This document shows, piece by piece, positions 36,562 through 45,882 of a stretch of 64,000 bases of DNA. The position numbers and the translations under genes were made by a program. Positions within the stretch are counted from its first letter, which is position 1. Each line of letters starts with the position of its first letter. The stretch is from assembly GCA_900470285.1 (NCBI GenBank), contig UCAG01000012.1, forward strand, positions 124,001 through 188,000. The letters are read 5' to 3'. The notes under the pieces were generated by a model, which saw only the letters and a list, made by a program, of their open reading frames with translations, was not told the origin of the DNA and did no database searches. The stretch comes from Hyphomicrobiales bacterium. GTDB taxonomy: Bacteria > Pseudomonadota > Alphaproteobacteria > Rhizobiales > Rhizobiaceae.

Positions 36562-39303
36562 TCCACCTTGTGCATTTATCAGAGCAGTAAGCAGGCTACG
36601 GCTTTGCGGAGTTAATGGCTGACTTACAATTTGCCGCGCCAAATAATTCTGCATTGGTTTTGACATAAGCATTTTACCGGCGAGATATGGCCCTGCCAGT
36701 CCTGCAAGCGCTCCCATCTGTCCACCAATTACGCCACCACCACCGCCTAAAACTGCTGCCATCACGCCCTGAGAAGCAAGTCTTTGTGCCGCTTCTGCAA
36801 TTGGCAACGGCGGCATTGCAGCCTGTCCGGCTTTTGCCAGATCAGTGAAGTCGTTCTTACCGGTAGCAAATGGAAGCCCGTTTTTGCCTTTACTTGCAGC
36901 ATCCGCGAGTTTTGCCGGCGTGATAAAGCCCTGACCGCCAGCCTCACCGGCACCACGAAAAGCGTCCGCAACAACACGGAAATTGTCCCATTTCCTACGC
37001 AAATCTTTCCATTCTCCGAGATCTGCTGGGTTCAACTTCTGGATAGAACGTTCCATCCCCTCATCAAGGGCATTGCGCAATCCGCGATAGGCGTCTGAGA
37101 GTTCGTTGCTATCTCCTCTGGCTGCCCGTGCTTTTTCAGATAGGGTAGAGCGGGTACGTTGATACCATTCGCCTGACACCCTCCCCTTATTCTTCATAAA
37201 TTCATTCATTATCTTTTTGCGATAATTCTCAAATACGGGCTTCTTAAGCACATCCAGCCCATCCCCGATATCATCCATCACCCTGATAACATCATCAACC
37301 ATTCCCTTATCTAGTATAAGAGTATTTCTTGCCGATATATCATCAAATCCCTTTGATAGGGTTTGCTGCAGGTCACCTAATACATCCGGCGTCGCCAAAC
37401 CGGAGCCGCCAGCTCTGCGCATTACTGCATCGGTGAAAGCTCTGGCCTGCTCATCCATAAGATCGGCAGCCTTTGCCCCGCCCAACTCACTCTCCCTATA
37501 TTGCAGCCATTTACTGCCTGTCTTCTGACCGGCAGAAAGAGGAATACCCTCGTTGCTAAGAGTTTGAACAGCGGCGGTACGTTCCGGGGATGCGATAAAC
37601 GGAGCGCGGGTTTTTTGAACCGTTTTCGACGCGCCGCCAAGGGCAAAGGGGACTGCAAAACCGGCAAGCCCACCGACTGCGCCACCTGTTTTCGCCCCCT
37701 GTAGCCTTCCCTCAACCCCTTCCCCCGCACCAAAGCCATAGCCAGCACCAAGGGCTACACCTTCTGCGCCAGATGCAAGGGCTACTGTCGGAAGTTTAGC
37801 GCCGGAATTGATCGCTGCATTGGCTGCGGACAACCCACCCTTTGCCAATCCGATACCGGTGCCAAGCGCACCGCCGATCTGACCGCCATAATAGGCCATA
37901 GGATGATCTTCGGACGCTCTACGTTCCGCTTCACGCATTCGCGCAAGGTTATAATCGTAGTCACCGCCGAACGGCACCGATAGTGCTGCACTGACTTCGT
38001 CCAGCATGTTGAAGCCTACACCCTGCCCGATACCAAGCGCGAGAGCATTGGCTCCGCCTTGCGGAATGTTCGGATTTGCAGGACTTCGCAAATCTTCCAT
38101 CTGGCCGGTCTGAGGATTGAGAACTATGCCTTCAGGAGGTTGACCAAAAGTACCATCAGGATTGGCTTGCGGCTGTGCCACCTGTTGCGCATATTTTTGC
38201 CACGGCGCTCCAGGCATGGTTTCTGGTGCTTTATATTTTTCCCATGGACCTGACATTGTTTGTGCCTCCGCCTGATCTGCTCCACCCATAGCTAAAGCGC
38301 CAGCACCACCGGCAGCGGCGAGGCTGTTGAACTGAATAATATCTTTGAGTTTGGGGTGCGTGTTTACGTATTCACGGATACGCGCCGCAGTTTTCGGGGC
38401 AACCGTTTTGATATAATTCGGGTCAGTCATATACGCGCGGATGGCATCGGCCATTTGTTCGCGAGGTATTTCATCGCCGCTGTAGCCAAGATGTTGGGGT
38501 TTGGTGAAATTCTTGGTACGCTCACGTCCTGTATTGAGAGCGTCATACATAGGGTCAAGCTCGCGACTTAAGCCTTTGGTAGGGATTTCCCCCGCTATCT
38601 GGTCAATTACATGACCAACTTCATGGCCAAGTACGCTATCAGCCTGAGTGGGCGAAAGTTTATTGGAAAGAAATATTTGCTCCGGCTGCCTCGTTATGGG
38701 CGTCAGTCGTAGATAACCAGCCCCTCGGCCTGCGCCTTGCGGAGCTGCCTCAATGCTTCTGCCCGTTGCTTTCTCGCCAATGGATCGGATTTCGGCGGAT
38801 TGGAGCGGTACATCATCTGCTCCCACCAGTCGTCGCCCTGCGATGTATTCTGCTGCGAGCATTCTTCCGCCGATGTCATGGGTAAGTTTTCCGGCTGCAT
38901 CAGCACGCGCTCCATTCGGATAGTCAGCCTCAAATGGCCGTTGAGATTTTACAGGTGGACTATATGATGGAACCACCCGACTTGCAATGTTTTCTGCCTG
39001 TTTTGCACCCTTTGCGAGCTTAATTGCACCTGCTGTAACCGCCCCTGCCGGTACCGCACCAAGCGCATTTAAAGCCGCCTCTCCGTAGTTTCCGTTTTGA
39101 GCGGAGCGCACAGCATCATTACCGGAAAACACCATTCCAAGCGGCGTTGCATCGACAAGCGATACACCATCATTCCCAAGGCCGGTGGAACCCAAGGTAC
39201 CTTGCACCGCACGGCGCTTCATCTCGGACGGTTTCTCATCACCAAGGATAAGTCTCGCAAGTTTGTCCCGCCATGATGGATCATCGGCACGAAGTTCTGC
39301 CAT
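36532..39303 (-). CDS. Large phage ejection-type protein with zincin metallopeptidase domain
   Basis: A 923-residue protein. The N-terminal third contains HEVGH (about 227-231) followed 50 residues on by EQMADAIRAYMTDPNYIKTV, the E-x2-A-x-A layout of gluzincin domains in large phage polyvalent proteins. The middle (about 400-560) is Gly/Ala-rich with amphipathic and hydrophobic stretches. The C-terminal part is helical and ends Gly/Ala-rich again. Position between gp10-like tail genes and fibres suggests a protein injected with the DNA. Confidence 0.75.
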   Translation of the reverse strand: MAELRADDPSWRDKLARLILGDEKPSEMKRRAVQGTLGSTGLGNDGVSLVDATPLGMVFSGNDAVRSAQNGNYGEAALNALGAVPAGAVTAGAIKLAKGAKQAENIASRVVPSYSPPVKSQRPFEADYPNGARADAAGKLTHDIGGRMLAAEYIAGRRLVGADDVPLQSAEIRSIGEKATGRSIEAAPQGAGRGAGYLRLTPITRQPEQIFLSNKLSPTQADSVLGHEVGHVIDQIAGEIPTKGLSRELDPMYDALNTGRERTKNFTKPQHLGYSGDEIPREQMADAIRAYMTDPNYIKTVAPKTAARIREYVNTHPKLKDIIQFNSLAAAGGAGALAMGGADQAEAQTMSGPWEKYKAPETMPGAPWQKYAQQVAQPQANPDGTFGQPPEGIVLNPQTGQMEDLRSPANPNIPQGGANALALGIGQGVGFNMLDEVSAALSVPFGGDYDYNLARMREAERRASEDHPMAYYGGQIGGALGTGIGLAKGGLSAANAAINSGAKLPTVALASGAEGVALGAGYGFGAGEGVEGRLQGAKTGGAVGGLAGFAVPFALGGASKTVQKTRAPFIASPERTAAVQTLSNEGIPLSAGQKTGSKWLQYRESELGGAKAADLMDEQARAFTDAVMRRAGGSGLATPDVLGDLQQTLSKGFDDISARNTLILDKGMVDDVIRVMDDIGDGLDVLKKPVFENYRKKIMNEFMKNKGRVSGEWYQRTRSTLSEKARAARGDSNELSDAYRGLRNALDEGMERSIQKLNPADLGEWKDLRRKWDNFRVVADAFRGAGEAGGQGFITPAKLADAASKGKNGLPFATGKNDFTDLAKAGQAAMPPLPIAEAAQRLASQGVMAAVLGGGGGVIGGQMGALAGLAGPYLAGKMLMSKPMQNYLARQIVSQPLTPQSRSLLTALINAQGGLLSGRLATP

Positions 39304-40661
39304 TATTGCACCCTCTCCCAGCTATTCGGGTCGGAAGGGTTGCCGCCCTTGAAGCGAAAACCGTCTTCAATCATGCCGGATTGTGGAACTCCATTAGATG
39401 GATATGCTGCATTGGTGTTTTTCAGTGTCGTTTCAGCCTGCAAAATAGCCTGTGGCGGCATACCGGCTTTGAGAGCTTCTAACGCACGCTGACGAGAAAC
39501 TGCTTTCTGTTGAAGCACGGCAGCACTATCGCCTGGGCGGGGAAGATATACAGAGCCATACTCTGAGATTTCCTCCTTAGTGATTGCAGTTTCGGTATCT
39601 TTGCGAAGAATGACCTGCAAGAACTCTTTCCCGGCTTGTTCAGCTTTCTGATATCCATCAGATTTAAAATAGTTTCCGACCACCGGAACACCCCCAAGCG
39701 CGTTATCCACGAGGCCGGATAAAGCATTGCCATGCTTGTTTAGAATACCGAGTGCGCCTTCTGCACGGGTAGCAAATACCGCATCTTTAGACTGGTCTTC
39801 GGTGAGCGGTTTTAACCCGCTACCCTGCCGGAATGTGGCTTCACCATTCGGTTCCACTAATAACTGAGTGGCGCTTGGGGCTTTCCCACCGCCAATCCGT
39901 TCAAATGTGTGGGTGGCTGGGTTCCACGCGGCTTTATATGGCTGACCAATTGTTTCATCATAGAGTTCTACAATTTTCGGGGCTTCTGGTGTCGCGTTAT
40001 TTGGTGCAGAAATCCACTGCCCTGACTGCGGATTATAAATCTGGTCGCCACCGGCGTTAACTAGTGATTGCTGCGGATTTTCCAGCTTCTGAATTTCCAG
40101 CTCCATCTTGCGTTGCTGTAGCGTCTGCATCGGATCAACATCTTTGCGGATATTCTGCATCACCTGAACAACAGCTTGCGGATTACGCGAAATCACCTGC
40201 GCTTCAGCATCAGAAATACCCTGCGATGTGAGATATTTTATTGTCTGGTTTTCCTGTTTGCGCTCCTCAACCGCACCCAAGCCGCCCCCAATAGCTGAAA
40301 GCAGGCCATTTCCTCGGCCCAGCCCTTGAAGGAAAGCAGCAGCTGTCCCCATATCCAATCCACCAGAGCGACCAGATTGAGCAGGCGCCGGGGATGGTGC
40401 ACCTTGTGGCTGCAAGTGGCTGAGTGATGCCTGATAGTCCTGCTGTGTGATTGGTGCTCTGTTGGCATCCGGTGCAGGCGGAAAGTAATTCATGTCACTC
40501 TGCGGCGCCTGCATAGGCTGCTGTGCCGGTTGCACACTGTCGGCAACCATTGGATCAATTGGTTGCGTCTGTTCCGGCATAGGAGCCAGCATGTTTTGCG
40601 GCATAAACGGCATTGAGGCCGTGAGCATATTGGGAAGGCCGTTGAAGCGATAATCAAACAT
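39303..40661 (-). CDS. Phage internal virion (ejection-type) protein
   Basis: A 452-residue protein. Residues 1-100 are Pro/Gln/Met-rich and disordered, 105-130 are Gly-rich, and a coiled-coil lies near 130-190. The later part (DKLSGLVDNALGGVPVVGNY-like region at about 320-350, then QAGKEFLQVILRKDTETAIT) recurs in putative ejection proteins of podoviruses. It shares one base with each neighbour. Confidence 0.68.
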   Translation of the reverse strand: MFDYRFNGLPNMLTASMPFMPQNMLAPMPEQTQPIDPMVADSVQPAQQPMQAPQSDMNYFPPAPDANRAPITQQDYQASLSHLQPQGAPSPAPAQSGRSGGLDMGTAAAFLQGLGRGNGLLSAIGGGLGAVEERKQENQTIKYLTSQGISDAEAQVISRNPQAVVQVMQNIRKDVDPMQTLQQRKMELEIQKLENPQQSLVNAGGDQIYNPQSGQWISAPNNATPEAPKIVELYDETIGQPYKAAWNPATHTFERIGGGKAPSATQLLVEPNGEATFRQGSGLKPLTEDQSKDAVFATRAEGALGILNKHGNALSGLVDNALGGVPVVGNYFKSDGYQKAEQAGKEFLQVILRKDTETAITKEEISEYGSVYLPRPGDSAAVLQQKAVSRQRALEALKAGMPPQAILQAETTLKNTNAAYPSNGVPQSGMIEDGFRFKGGNPSDPNSWERVQ

Positions 40662-41644
40662 TACACAGCCTCCATATCAAAGCCGAGTTTTGCGTAATCA
40701 ACACGGTAAAAACCATCATCACCAAGACTGACAGCATCCGGTTTTGTATCAAGCAAATCCTGAGCCATCACACCACGATAGCGCTGCGGATGACCGATAT
40801 AATTCCATTCATAAAGCTTGAAACCGTCTCGCTCACCAACCGGAACGATGCTCTCTTTGGTGCGGATATCAGACAGGAGGTTAAAGCCCTTTGTTTTGCT
40901 TTTCTGGCTACCCGTTGTGGTACCATAATTGCCAGCAGCACCAGCCATGGCGCTTTGAAGCAATCCAAGACGCGTCCAGCCCCTATTGTCAGTTTCCGCA
41001 AACTTATCGCGTTCAGCGTCAAGTTTTGCCTGAGCATTCTGGTCGAGCACCTGCCCGCCTGCGAGCTGGTTTCCAGCCGCGTTTGAATAACCTTGATAGA
41101 GCGAATTAAGCCCCGACAGCTTGCCAAGATTTGCACTGTCAATCTGGCTATTGGCCGTCATCATATTTTGAACGTCTTGATTGTACTGGTTTGCCATAGC
41201 ATTCGTGGCAACCTGACCAAGCTGATTTGACATCACGCCTGTATGTGCGCCCGAACCATAACGGCCAGCGCCGGACATATTGGAGTTAATAGTGGAAGCG
41301 GTGTTGTTCAGAGTGTTCTGCAGAGCTTCATTGAATGCGGCGTTATTACCGATCATTGAGCCATTGGCCATGTTGGAAAGGTTCGTTGCGCTCGATGTAT
41401 CACCTGTGGCGAGCTTATTCATCGCATCCGAATTATACATGTCAGCCGCGCCGGTGAGCCTATTTACAGCTCCTGTCGTTGTGCCGCTCAAATCGCCAAC
41501 GCGTTGCCCCTGATAGACATTCCCGCCCTGCCCAGACTTGTAGAGATCAATGCCTTCCTTGCCCGATAGTTCGAATCCTGGCTTAGCCCATGATGGAGGT
41601 GCGCTCGTCTGAGTGCTGCTCTGTTTACTGCTACCAAAGCTCAT
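40661..41644 (-). CDS. Phage virion protein with C-terminal S74 chaperone domain
   Basis: A 327-residue protein, Asn/Ser/Gly-rich up to about 250. The last 70 residues begin SDIRTKESIVPVG and continue YEWNYIGHPQRYRGVMAQD, the intramolecular chaperone (peptidase S74) of endosialidase-type fibres. Ser258 is the expected self-cleavage residue. Its place among ejection genes rather than fibres is unusual. Confidence 0.82.
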   Translation of the reverse strand: MSFGSSKQSSTQTSAPPSWAKPGFELSGKEGIDLYKSGQGGNVYQGQRVGDLSGTTTGAVNRLTGAADMYNSDAMNKLATGDTSSATNLSNMANGSMIGNNAAFNEALQNTLNNTASTINSNMSGAGRYGSGAHTGVMSNQLGQVATNAMANQYNQDVQNMMTANSQIDSANLGKLSGLNSLYQGYSNAAGNQLAGGQVLDQNAQAKLDAERDKFAETDNRGWTRLGLLQSAMAGAAGNYGTTTGSQKSKTKGFNLLSDIRTKESIVPVGERDGFKLYEWNYIGHPQRYRGVMAQDLLDTKPDAVSLGDDGFYRVDYAKLGFDMEAV

Positions 41645-42078
41645 TGTGTCAATTCCTTGCTATAACGGTAAACAATTGGTCTGTAACCGTGCTTTGCCAA
41701 TTGCTTTTGCCACCCGAAACGTCCCATTGCCTGTATTTCTGCAATACCTTTTTTCTTGGCGAACTTTTCCAGCTCGGTCACAAGATCGGCAAGGAATACA
41801 CCGCCCTCACCACCCAAATCGCAGAGGTGCAGGCGCTGTTTTCCGGTTATCTCGGAGATAAAGATTTCTGTTGTGACAAAGGCTTTGAAACTGCCCTCTT
41901 CATCAAGGATCAACCAAAGCTGGTTTTGCCCTTTGACAATGCCTTCCATCAGCAATCCGACTGTGAGATCATCAGGATACTTGTCGCAGAGCCGGCGCAT
42001 TGCAGCGGTTAAATCACGACTATATGGCTGGATTTCATCCAGTGTCCAATCTTGCGTATTGATGATTTTTAGCGCCAT
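41641..42078 (-). CDS. GNAT-like phage protein
   Basis: 145 residues from MALKIINTQD (site GAGG). The pattern of strands and the C-terminal FAKKKGIAEIQAMGRFGWQKQLAKHGY resemble a reduced GNAT acetyltransferase fold, but no clear acetyl-CoA-binding R/Q-x-x-G-x-G/A is seen. Proteins like this follow gp10-type genes in many podoviral operons. A catalytic role is unproven. Confidence 0.6.
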   Translation of the reverse strand: MALKIINTQDWTLDEIQPYSRDLTAAMRRLCDKYPDDLTVGLLMEGIVKGQNQLWLILDEEGSFKAFVTTEIFISEITGKQRLHLCDLGGEGGVFLADLVTELEKFAKKKGIAEIQAMGRFGWQKQLAKHGYRPIVYRYSKELTQ

Positions 42079-43544
42079 CCTGCATCCTCGAAAGCCACGT
42101 CGAAACCCGTCAGATGTGCCCACTCCTCACCCGCAGGGATACGTATTCTAAAGCGATGAAATCTTGCTCTTGAACGCTTATGTGCCAAACCGGTGTTATA
42201 AGACGGGCTGGTTTCTGAGAGCCATTTCACAGGCTCAAATTGATTGCGGCGCATGCGAACACCGACTGAGAGAAAAAGCTGATCCGTATCAACGATCGGA
42301 TAAACTCGGCGTGTACGTTGTACCTGCCCATCCGTCGCGGCAAATTCCTGTGAGACAAGCGTTGCCTCCATATTACCTGATGTGAACGAACCAAGGCGCT
42401 TATCTTTGAAAGCGCCAAGAATAGGTGCGCCACCCTGCCAAGCCTTACTATCAAGAGAAAATGGCAATGCCTCAATATTTGTTGAGATCGCGTCCAGACC
42501 CTCAAGCGTATAGCCGGCCGTATAAAAAGGCACGATATTGGTCGCTGAAATTTCCACCAGTGACCACTGCTGCACACCCCAATCATAAACCAGCATCTCA
42601 TTGTAAATTCCGACACCGTTGTAATCCATTGCCCAATAAACGCGGGTGTAAAACGGATCGATCACAGCGGACATTTCTGACAAGTTGGATGCTGCCATTT
42701 TGGTGAAAGTCGTGCGGTCAACCTTCTCAAAGCCGATAGGTAAAAGCTCCGATCCATCAGAGCCGATCTGAAAGAAACCACCTTCATCAGCAAAGAAAGC
42801 ATATGCCCCGCGACACGCAATGCCCCAAGGGGATTTTGCACCGCGTTTGTCCTGCGCTTTGTGGAAACTGAATATGATATCAGAGCCAGGAACAAAGGTG
42901 CCGGTGTAAATAGCGGATTGCAGGAAGATGAGCGGGTTTGTCGCCTCGGTTGATCCCTGCACTCTCCCGCCGTCAGGAAAATCCTGAAAATCTGAATTGC
43001 TGGTTCCGGGCGTCCAGAACTCGCAATTATTCAAGCCTGACCACTGCACACGGTTCGGATTGTCCGGAAGCATCATCAGGCAGACAAAATCACCCCAAAC
43101 CTTTACCAGACCGGCGCGTGGCGGGGTGCCTCCAAGGTCGCGGAATTTTGTATCAACACCGATCTGATAAACCTGAGGAGCGTCATTCTGGTTCACTGCA
43201 ATGACAAACTCGCCAAATAACGCAAATGACCATGGTGCATCAACTGAGGCATGATAACCGCCCGCTGCTTTGCTGATCTCGAACCATTGCAGCGTTGTAT
43301 TATCCAAAAGGTACAGACCGGTGGTCGTTCCCCCGAAAACATAAACAGACTGGTCAAGCGAACGGACGGCAAAAACACCCAACGGATCTTCCGGGAAAGC
43401 GGACGTCAGTGCGCTCCATCCTTTCATCGGGATAAAGCCATTCGCTGACGGTAAAACGTTCAACAGAAGATCGGTATAGGCAGCATTAATGTCGGACACA
43501 TCCGGACGGTATTCTGCGGCAGGAACAGCAACCATCAGAAGCAC
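42069..43544 (-). CDS. P22 gp10-like tail hub / packaged-DNA stabilisation protein
   Basis: A 491-residue protein rich in beta-strands, with repeated blade-like segments (VFAVRSLDQSVYVFGGTTTG, GYHASVDAPWSFALFGEFVI, PDNPNRVQWSGLNNCEFW). Length, content and position next to the gp4-like gene match P22 gp10, which closes the portal after DNA packaging. Confidence 0.78.
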   Translation of the reverse strand: MLLMVAVPAAEYRPDVSDINAAYTDLLLNVLPSANGFIPMKGWSALTSAFPEDPLGVFAVRSLDQSVYVFGGTTTGLYLLDNTTLQWFEISKAAGGYHASVDAPWSFALFGEFVIAVNQNDAPQVYQIGVDTKFRDLGGTPPRAGLVKVWGDFVCLMMLPDNPNRVQWSGLNNCEFWTPGTSNSDFQDFPDGGRVQGSTEATNPLIFLQSAIYTGTFVPGSDIIFSFHKAQDKRGAKSPWGIACRGAYAFFADEGGFFQIGSDGSELLPIGFEKVDRTTFTKMAASNLSEMSAVIDPFYTRVYWAMDYNGVGIYNEMLVYDWGVQQWSLVEISATNIVPFYTAGYTLEGLDAISTNIEALPFSLDSKAWQGGAPILGAFKDKRLGSFTSGNMEATLVSQEFAATDGQVQRTRRVYPIVDTDQLFLSVGVRMRRNQFEPVKWLSETSPSYNTGLAHKRSRARFHRFRIRIPAGEEWAHLTGFDVAFEDAGWR

Positions 43545-44242
43545 GTCCCGATAATCTTGCCGCGCCCGTTCCGGCGCGATGTTTCTGCAGAAAGCGCTGC
43601 CTGTTCTTCATTGAAGTCGTTGAGCGCGGCCATCGCTAACGGCGCGTCTTTCAAATAATCCTTATAAAGCTGATATTTTGCCCGGGCTTTCACCATATCA
43701 AACGCCTCAGCAAACCAGGCATTGCTGTCCGTTGAGGTCTGAATATCAGTCAGTCGATATGGTCCGAGCTGCAGGCGAATTGTATATTCTGTATCGCTGG
43801 GAACAGGGTAAAGCCGAATGCGCTGCCCGAAATACGTGAACATATATGGCTCACCACGGGAGGCGGCATTATCTGAAACCGTTTCGATATCTTCCGGCAT
43901 AACGCGTCGCAATGTTGTGCGCTGTCCGCCTGCATCCTCGCAATATGCTGCAACCACGCGCACGAGAGACGGAATATTAGGATTATCTGTCTTATCGTAC
44001 CACTCACGACCGGCAACCGTTGAGAATGTAACGTCGCGCGTTTCGTTAAAATAATAAACATCGCGCTCACAGAACCGTATCGCAGCGAAAATACAGTTCT
44101 GGATTTGCGGGGTATATTCTCCGGTCGTATCGTCAATCTCGTCAGCAATCACCGTCATCATATCGTAGAATGTGCGGTCTTGTGCATCGAGTAACGCGGG
44201 GATGGTGTTGTTCGGACCGGATGTTGTGACAACAATTGACAT
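43535..44242 (-). CDS. P22 gp4-like tail adaptor protein
   Basis: 235 residues from MSIVVTTSGP (site GAGGTG). The motifs CERDVYYFNETRDVTFSTVAG-type strand region (key YYFNETRDVTFST), YFGQRIRLYPVPSDTEYTIR and the helical end are those of podoviral head-completion/tail accessory proteins that dock below the portal. It overlaps the gp10-like gene by ten bases. Confidence 0.75.
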   Translation of the reverse strand: MSIVVTTSGPNNTIPALLDAQDRTFYDMMTVIADEIDDTTGEYTPQIQNCIFAAIRFCERDVYYFNETRDVTFSTVAGREWYDKTDNPNIPSLVRVVAAYCEDAGGQRTTLRRVMPEDIETVSDNAASRGEPYMFTYFGQRIRLYPVPSDTEYTIRLQLGPYRLTDIQTSTDSNAWFAEAFDMVKARAKYQLYKDYLKDAPLAMAALNDFNEEQAALSAETSRRNGRGKIIGTCF

Positions 44243-44261
44243 GAAACACCTCGCTATATTC

Positions 44262-44290
44262 AAAGAGGAAAAGGAGGGCCGAAGCCCTCC
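44262..44290 (-). terminator. UUCG-tetraloop terminator between head and tail genes
   Basis: On the minus strand GGAGGGC-TTCG-GCCCTCC (44273-44290) is followed by TTTTCCTCTTTG. It lies after the small head gene and before the gp4-like gene, so it may set the capsid to tail protein ratio. Confidence 0.82.
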
Positions 44291-44292
44291 CG

Positions 44293-44679
44293 TCAGTTAT
44301 CAACCGCGTATTCAACGACGATAAAGGCTTCACCGGCTGTTGCAGCAGCACTGCGGGCAAAGGTCAGCACCGTTTCCAGCGGGCGGTAAGCATTGGTGAT
44401 TGCCAGCTTATCCAGAGGAGCAATCGCCGCGGTGTTCAGTGCCTGAGCTGCCAGAAACTCATTTGCTGTTCCGCCCTGCACACCGATATTCAGTGTGCCG
44501 GCACTAAACGGCGTGGCCACATACACATTGCCGCGCAGAATGATAGCTTTGTCAGGCAGAATACCGACTGTGCCATCAATATTACCGTCATCAAAACTGA
44601 TGCGCTTGCGAAGAACATGCGTTACCTGCAGCGCGAGCTGACGCCCGAGCTTCGGCTGGTTTGTATCATTGGTAGCCAT
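44293..44679 (-). CDS. Small phage head protein, putative decoration protein
   Basis: 128 residues from MATNDTNQPK (site GGAGGGATGCTC). Mostly beta-rich (GTVGILPDKAIILRGNVYVA, FIVVEYAVDN). It directly follows the major capsid gene, a usual place for decoration or head-stabilising proteins. No known family recognised. Confidence 0.65.
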   Translation of the reverse strand: MATNDTNQPKLGRQLALQVTHVLRKRISFDDGNIDGTVGILPDKAIILRGNVYVATPFSAGTLNIGVQGGTANEFLAAQALNTAAIAPLDKLAITNAYRPLETVLTFARSAAATAGEAFIVVEYAVDN

Positions 44680-44691
44680 GAGCATCCCTCC

Positions 44692-45786
44692 TTATGCAGG
44701 CTGAGCGAAAGTCGGGATCGTGATGACGCCGAAATCGGAGCCTTCGAATACCGTCTTTTTGAAGCCGAGGATTGTTTGAGCGGAAACACCAAGCTCGCGC
44801 TGATAGTCGAACAGCTCTTCCACCTGTTTGTATTTTTCCGGTGTGCTCTTCATACCGAAAGCAGTCACGGCAGACTGAGCACCAAGAAGAACAGCGCGAC
44901 GAACATTCGGCACAAGTTTGCCGGTAGAGGAGTGAACACCCTGCACCACATGCTCGGCTTCACGAAGTACCACGCCGTTATACATACCAAGAGACCCGTC
45001 AAAGATCGGGTTCTTGGCGCGAGACCCCATATAGGCAGCCTTTTGGATATCCAGCCACTGACCTGTAGAGGTGTTGGTGCGAAGCGATGTGACCTGTGTC
45101 GGATGCAAATACATCACATAGACACTTTCACCATCGACGCGTACCGGCCGGATCTTTGGATTTGACAGCTTTGCACGTTCAACGGCTTTATCGATCACAG
45201 TCAGATCAAAGCCATCTGCAGCAACGAGGTCTTCATCCTTGGTTTTTCCACCGGCACGGATGACGCGGTTGGCAGACGGTGCAATTGGTGCGTTGAAGCC
45301 ATAATGTACCGGTTTGAGATTGACTGTACGTCCTTCAAACTCCATCGTTGGAGCGGTAAAGCCACCCCAATGAATGAAAGCCATCATGGAGATACGATCA
45401 GCATACCAGTCTGTGAGGCCGTCCAAAGCTTCCTGGCGAAGGCTGAACGGCACACGCTGCGCATCAATTGTACCTTCATTTTTCACACGAACAGCATGCG
45501 CCAGTTCGTTGATAAAGATTGCATCCGAATAGGTGGAAAGCGCTTCTTCATTGCCTTCAAGAATGGAGTTTTCAGAAACACCATCACCGACAAGCTGACG
45601 GCGAAGGCCGAAAGTTACTTTATCGCCCTTGCCTTTTTGAGTTTCGTCTTTCAGCTGGATAATGCTGTTCGAAGATGTGCCGATCAATGGTGCGATGGCC
45701 GTAGCCTTAGACACCTCAACCGCCAGTTTCTTCGACCACAGCTTGACAGCCAAGGCATCGTTGACGCCATAAGTCGTAATAGCCAT
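44692..45786 (-). CDS. Major capsid protein, N4-gp56 family
   Basis: A 364-residue protein. Residues GLRRQLVGDGVSENSILEGN and YMLHPTQVTSLRTNT-like VMYLHPTQVTSLRTN mark the N4-gp56-type HK97-fold capsid family. It follows the scaffold gene. Length is normal for the family. Confidence 0.88.
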   Translation of the reverse strand: MAITTYGVNDALAVKLWSKKLAVEVSKATAIAPLIGTSSNSIIQLKDETQKGKGDKVTFGLRRQLVGDGVSENSILEGNEEALSTYSDAIFINELAHAVRVKNEGTIDAQRVPFSLRQEALDGLTDWYADRISMMAFIHWGGFTAPTMEFEGRTVNLKPVHYGFNAPIAPSANRVIRAGGKTKDEDLVAADGFDLTVIDKAVERAKLSNPKIRPVRVDGESVYVMYLHPTQVTSLRTNTSTGQWLDIQKAAYMGSRAKNPIFDGSLGMYNGVVLREAEHVVQGVHSSTGKLVPNVRRAVLLGAQSAVTAFGMKSTPEKYKQVEELFDYQRELGVSAQTILGFKKTVFEGSDFGVITIPTFAQPA

Positions 45787-45882
45787 ATCAAATTTTCCTG
45801 AGATTTGTTGCGGGTTTGGTACTGCACATCACGCCGTGAGCGGGCGAAGACGGATGACTGCCGTCGCAGTGCCGGTTACGCA

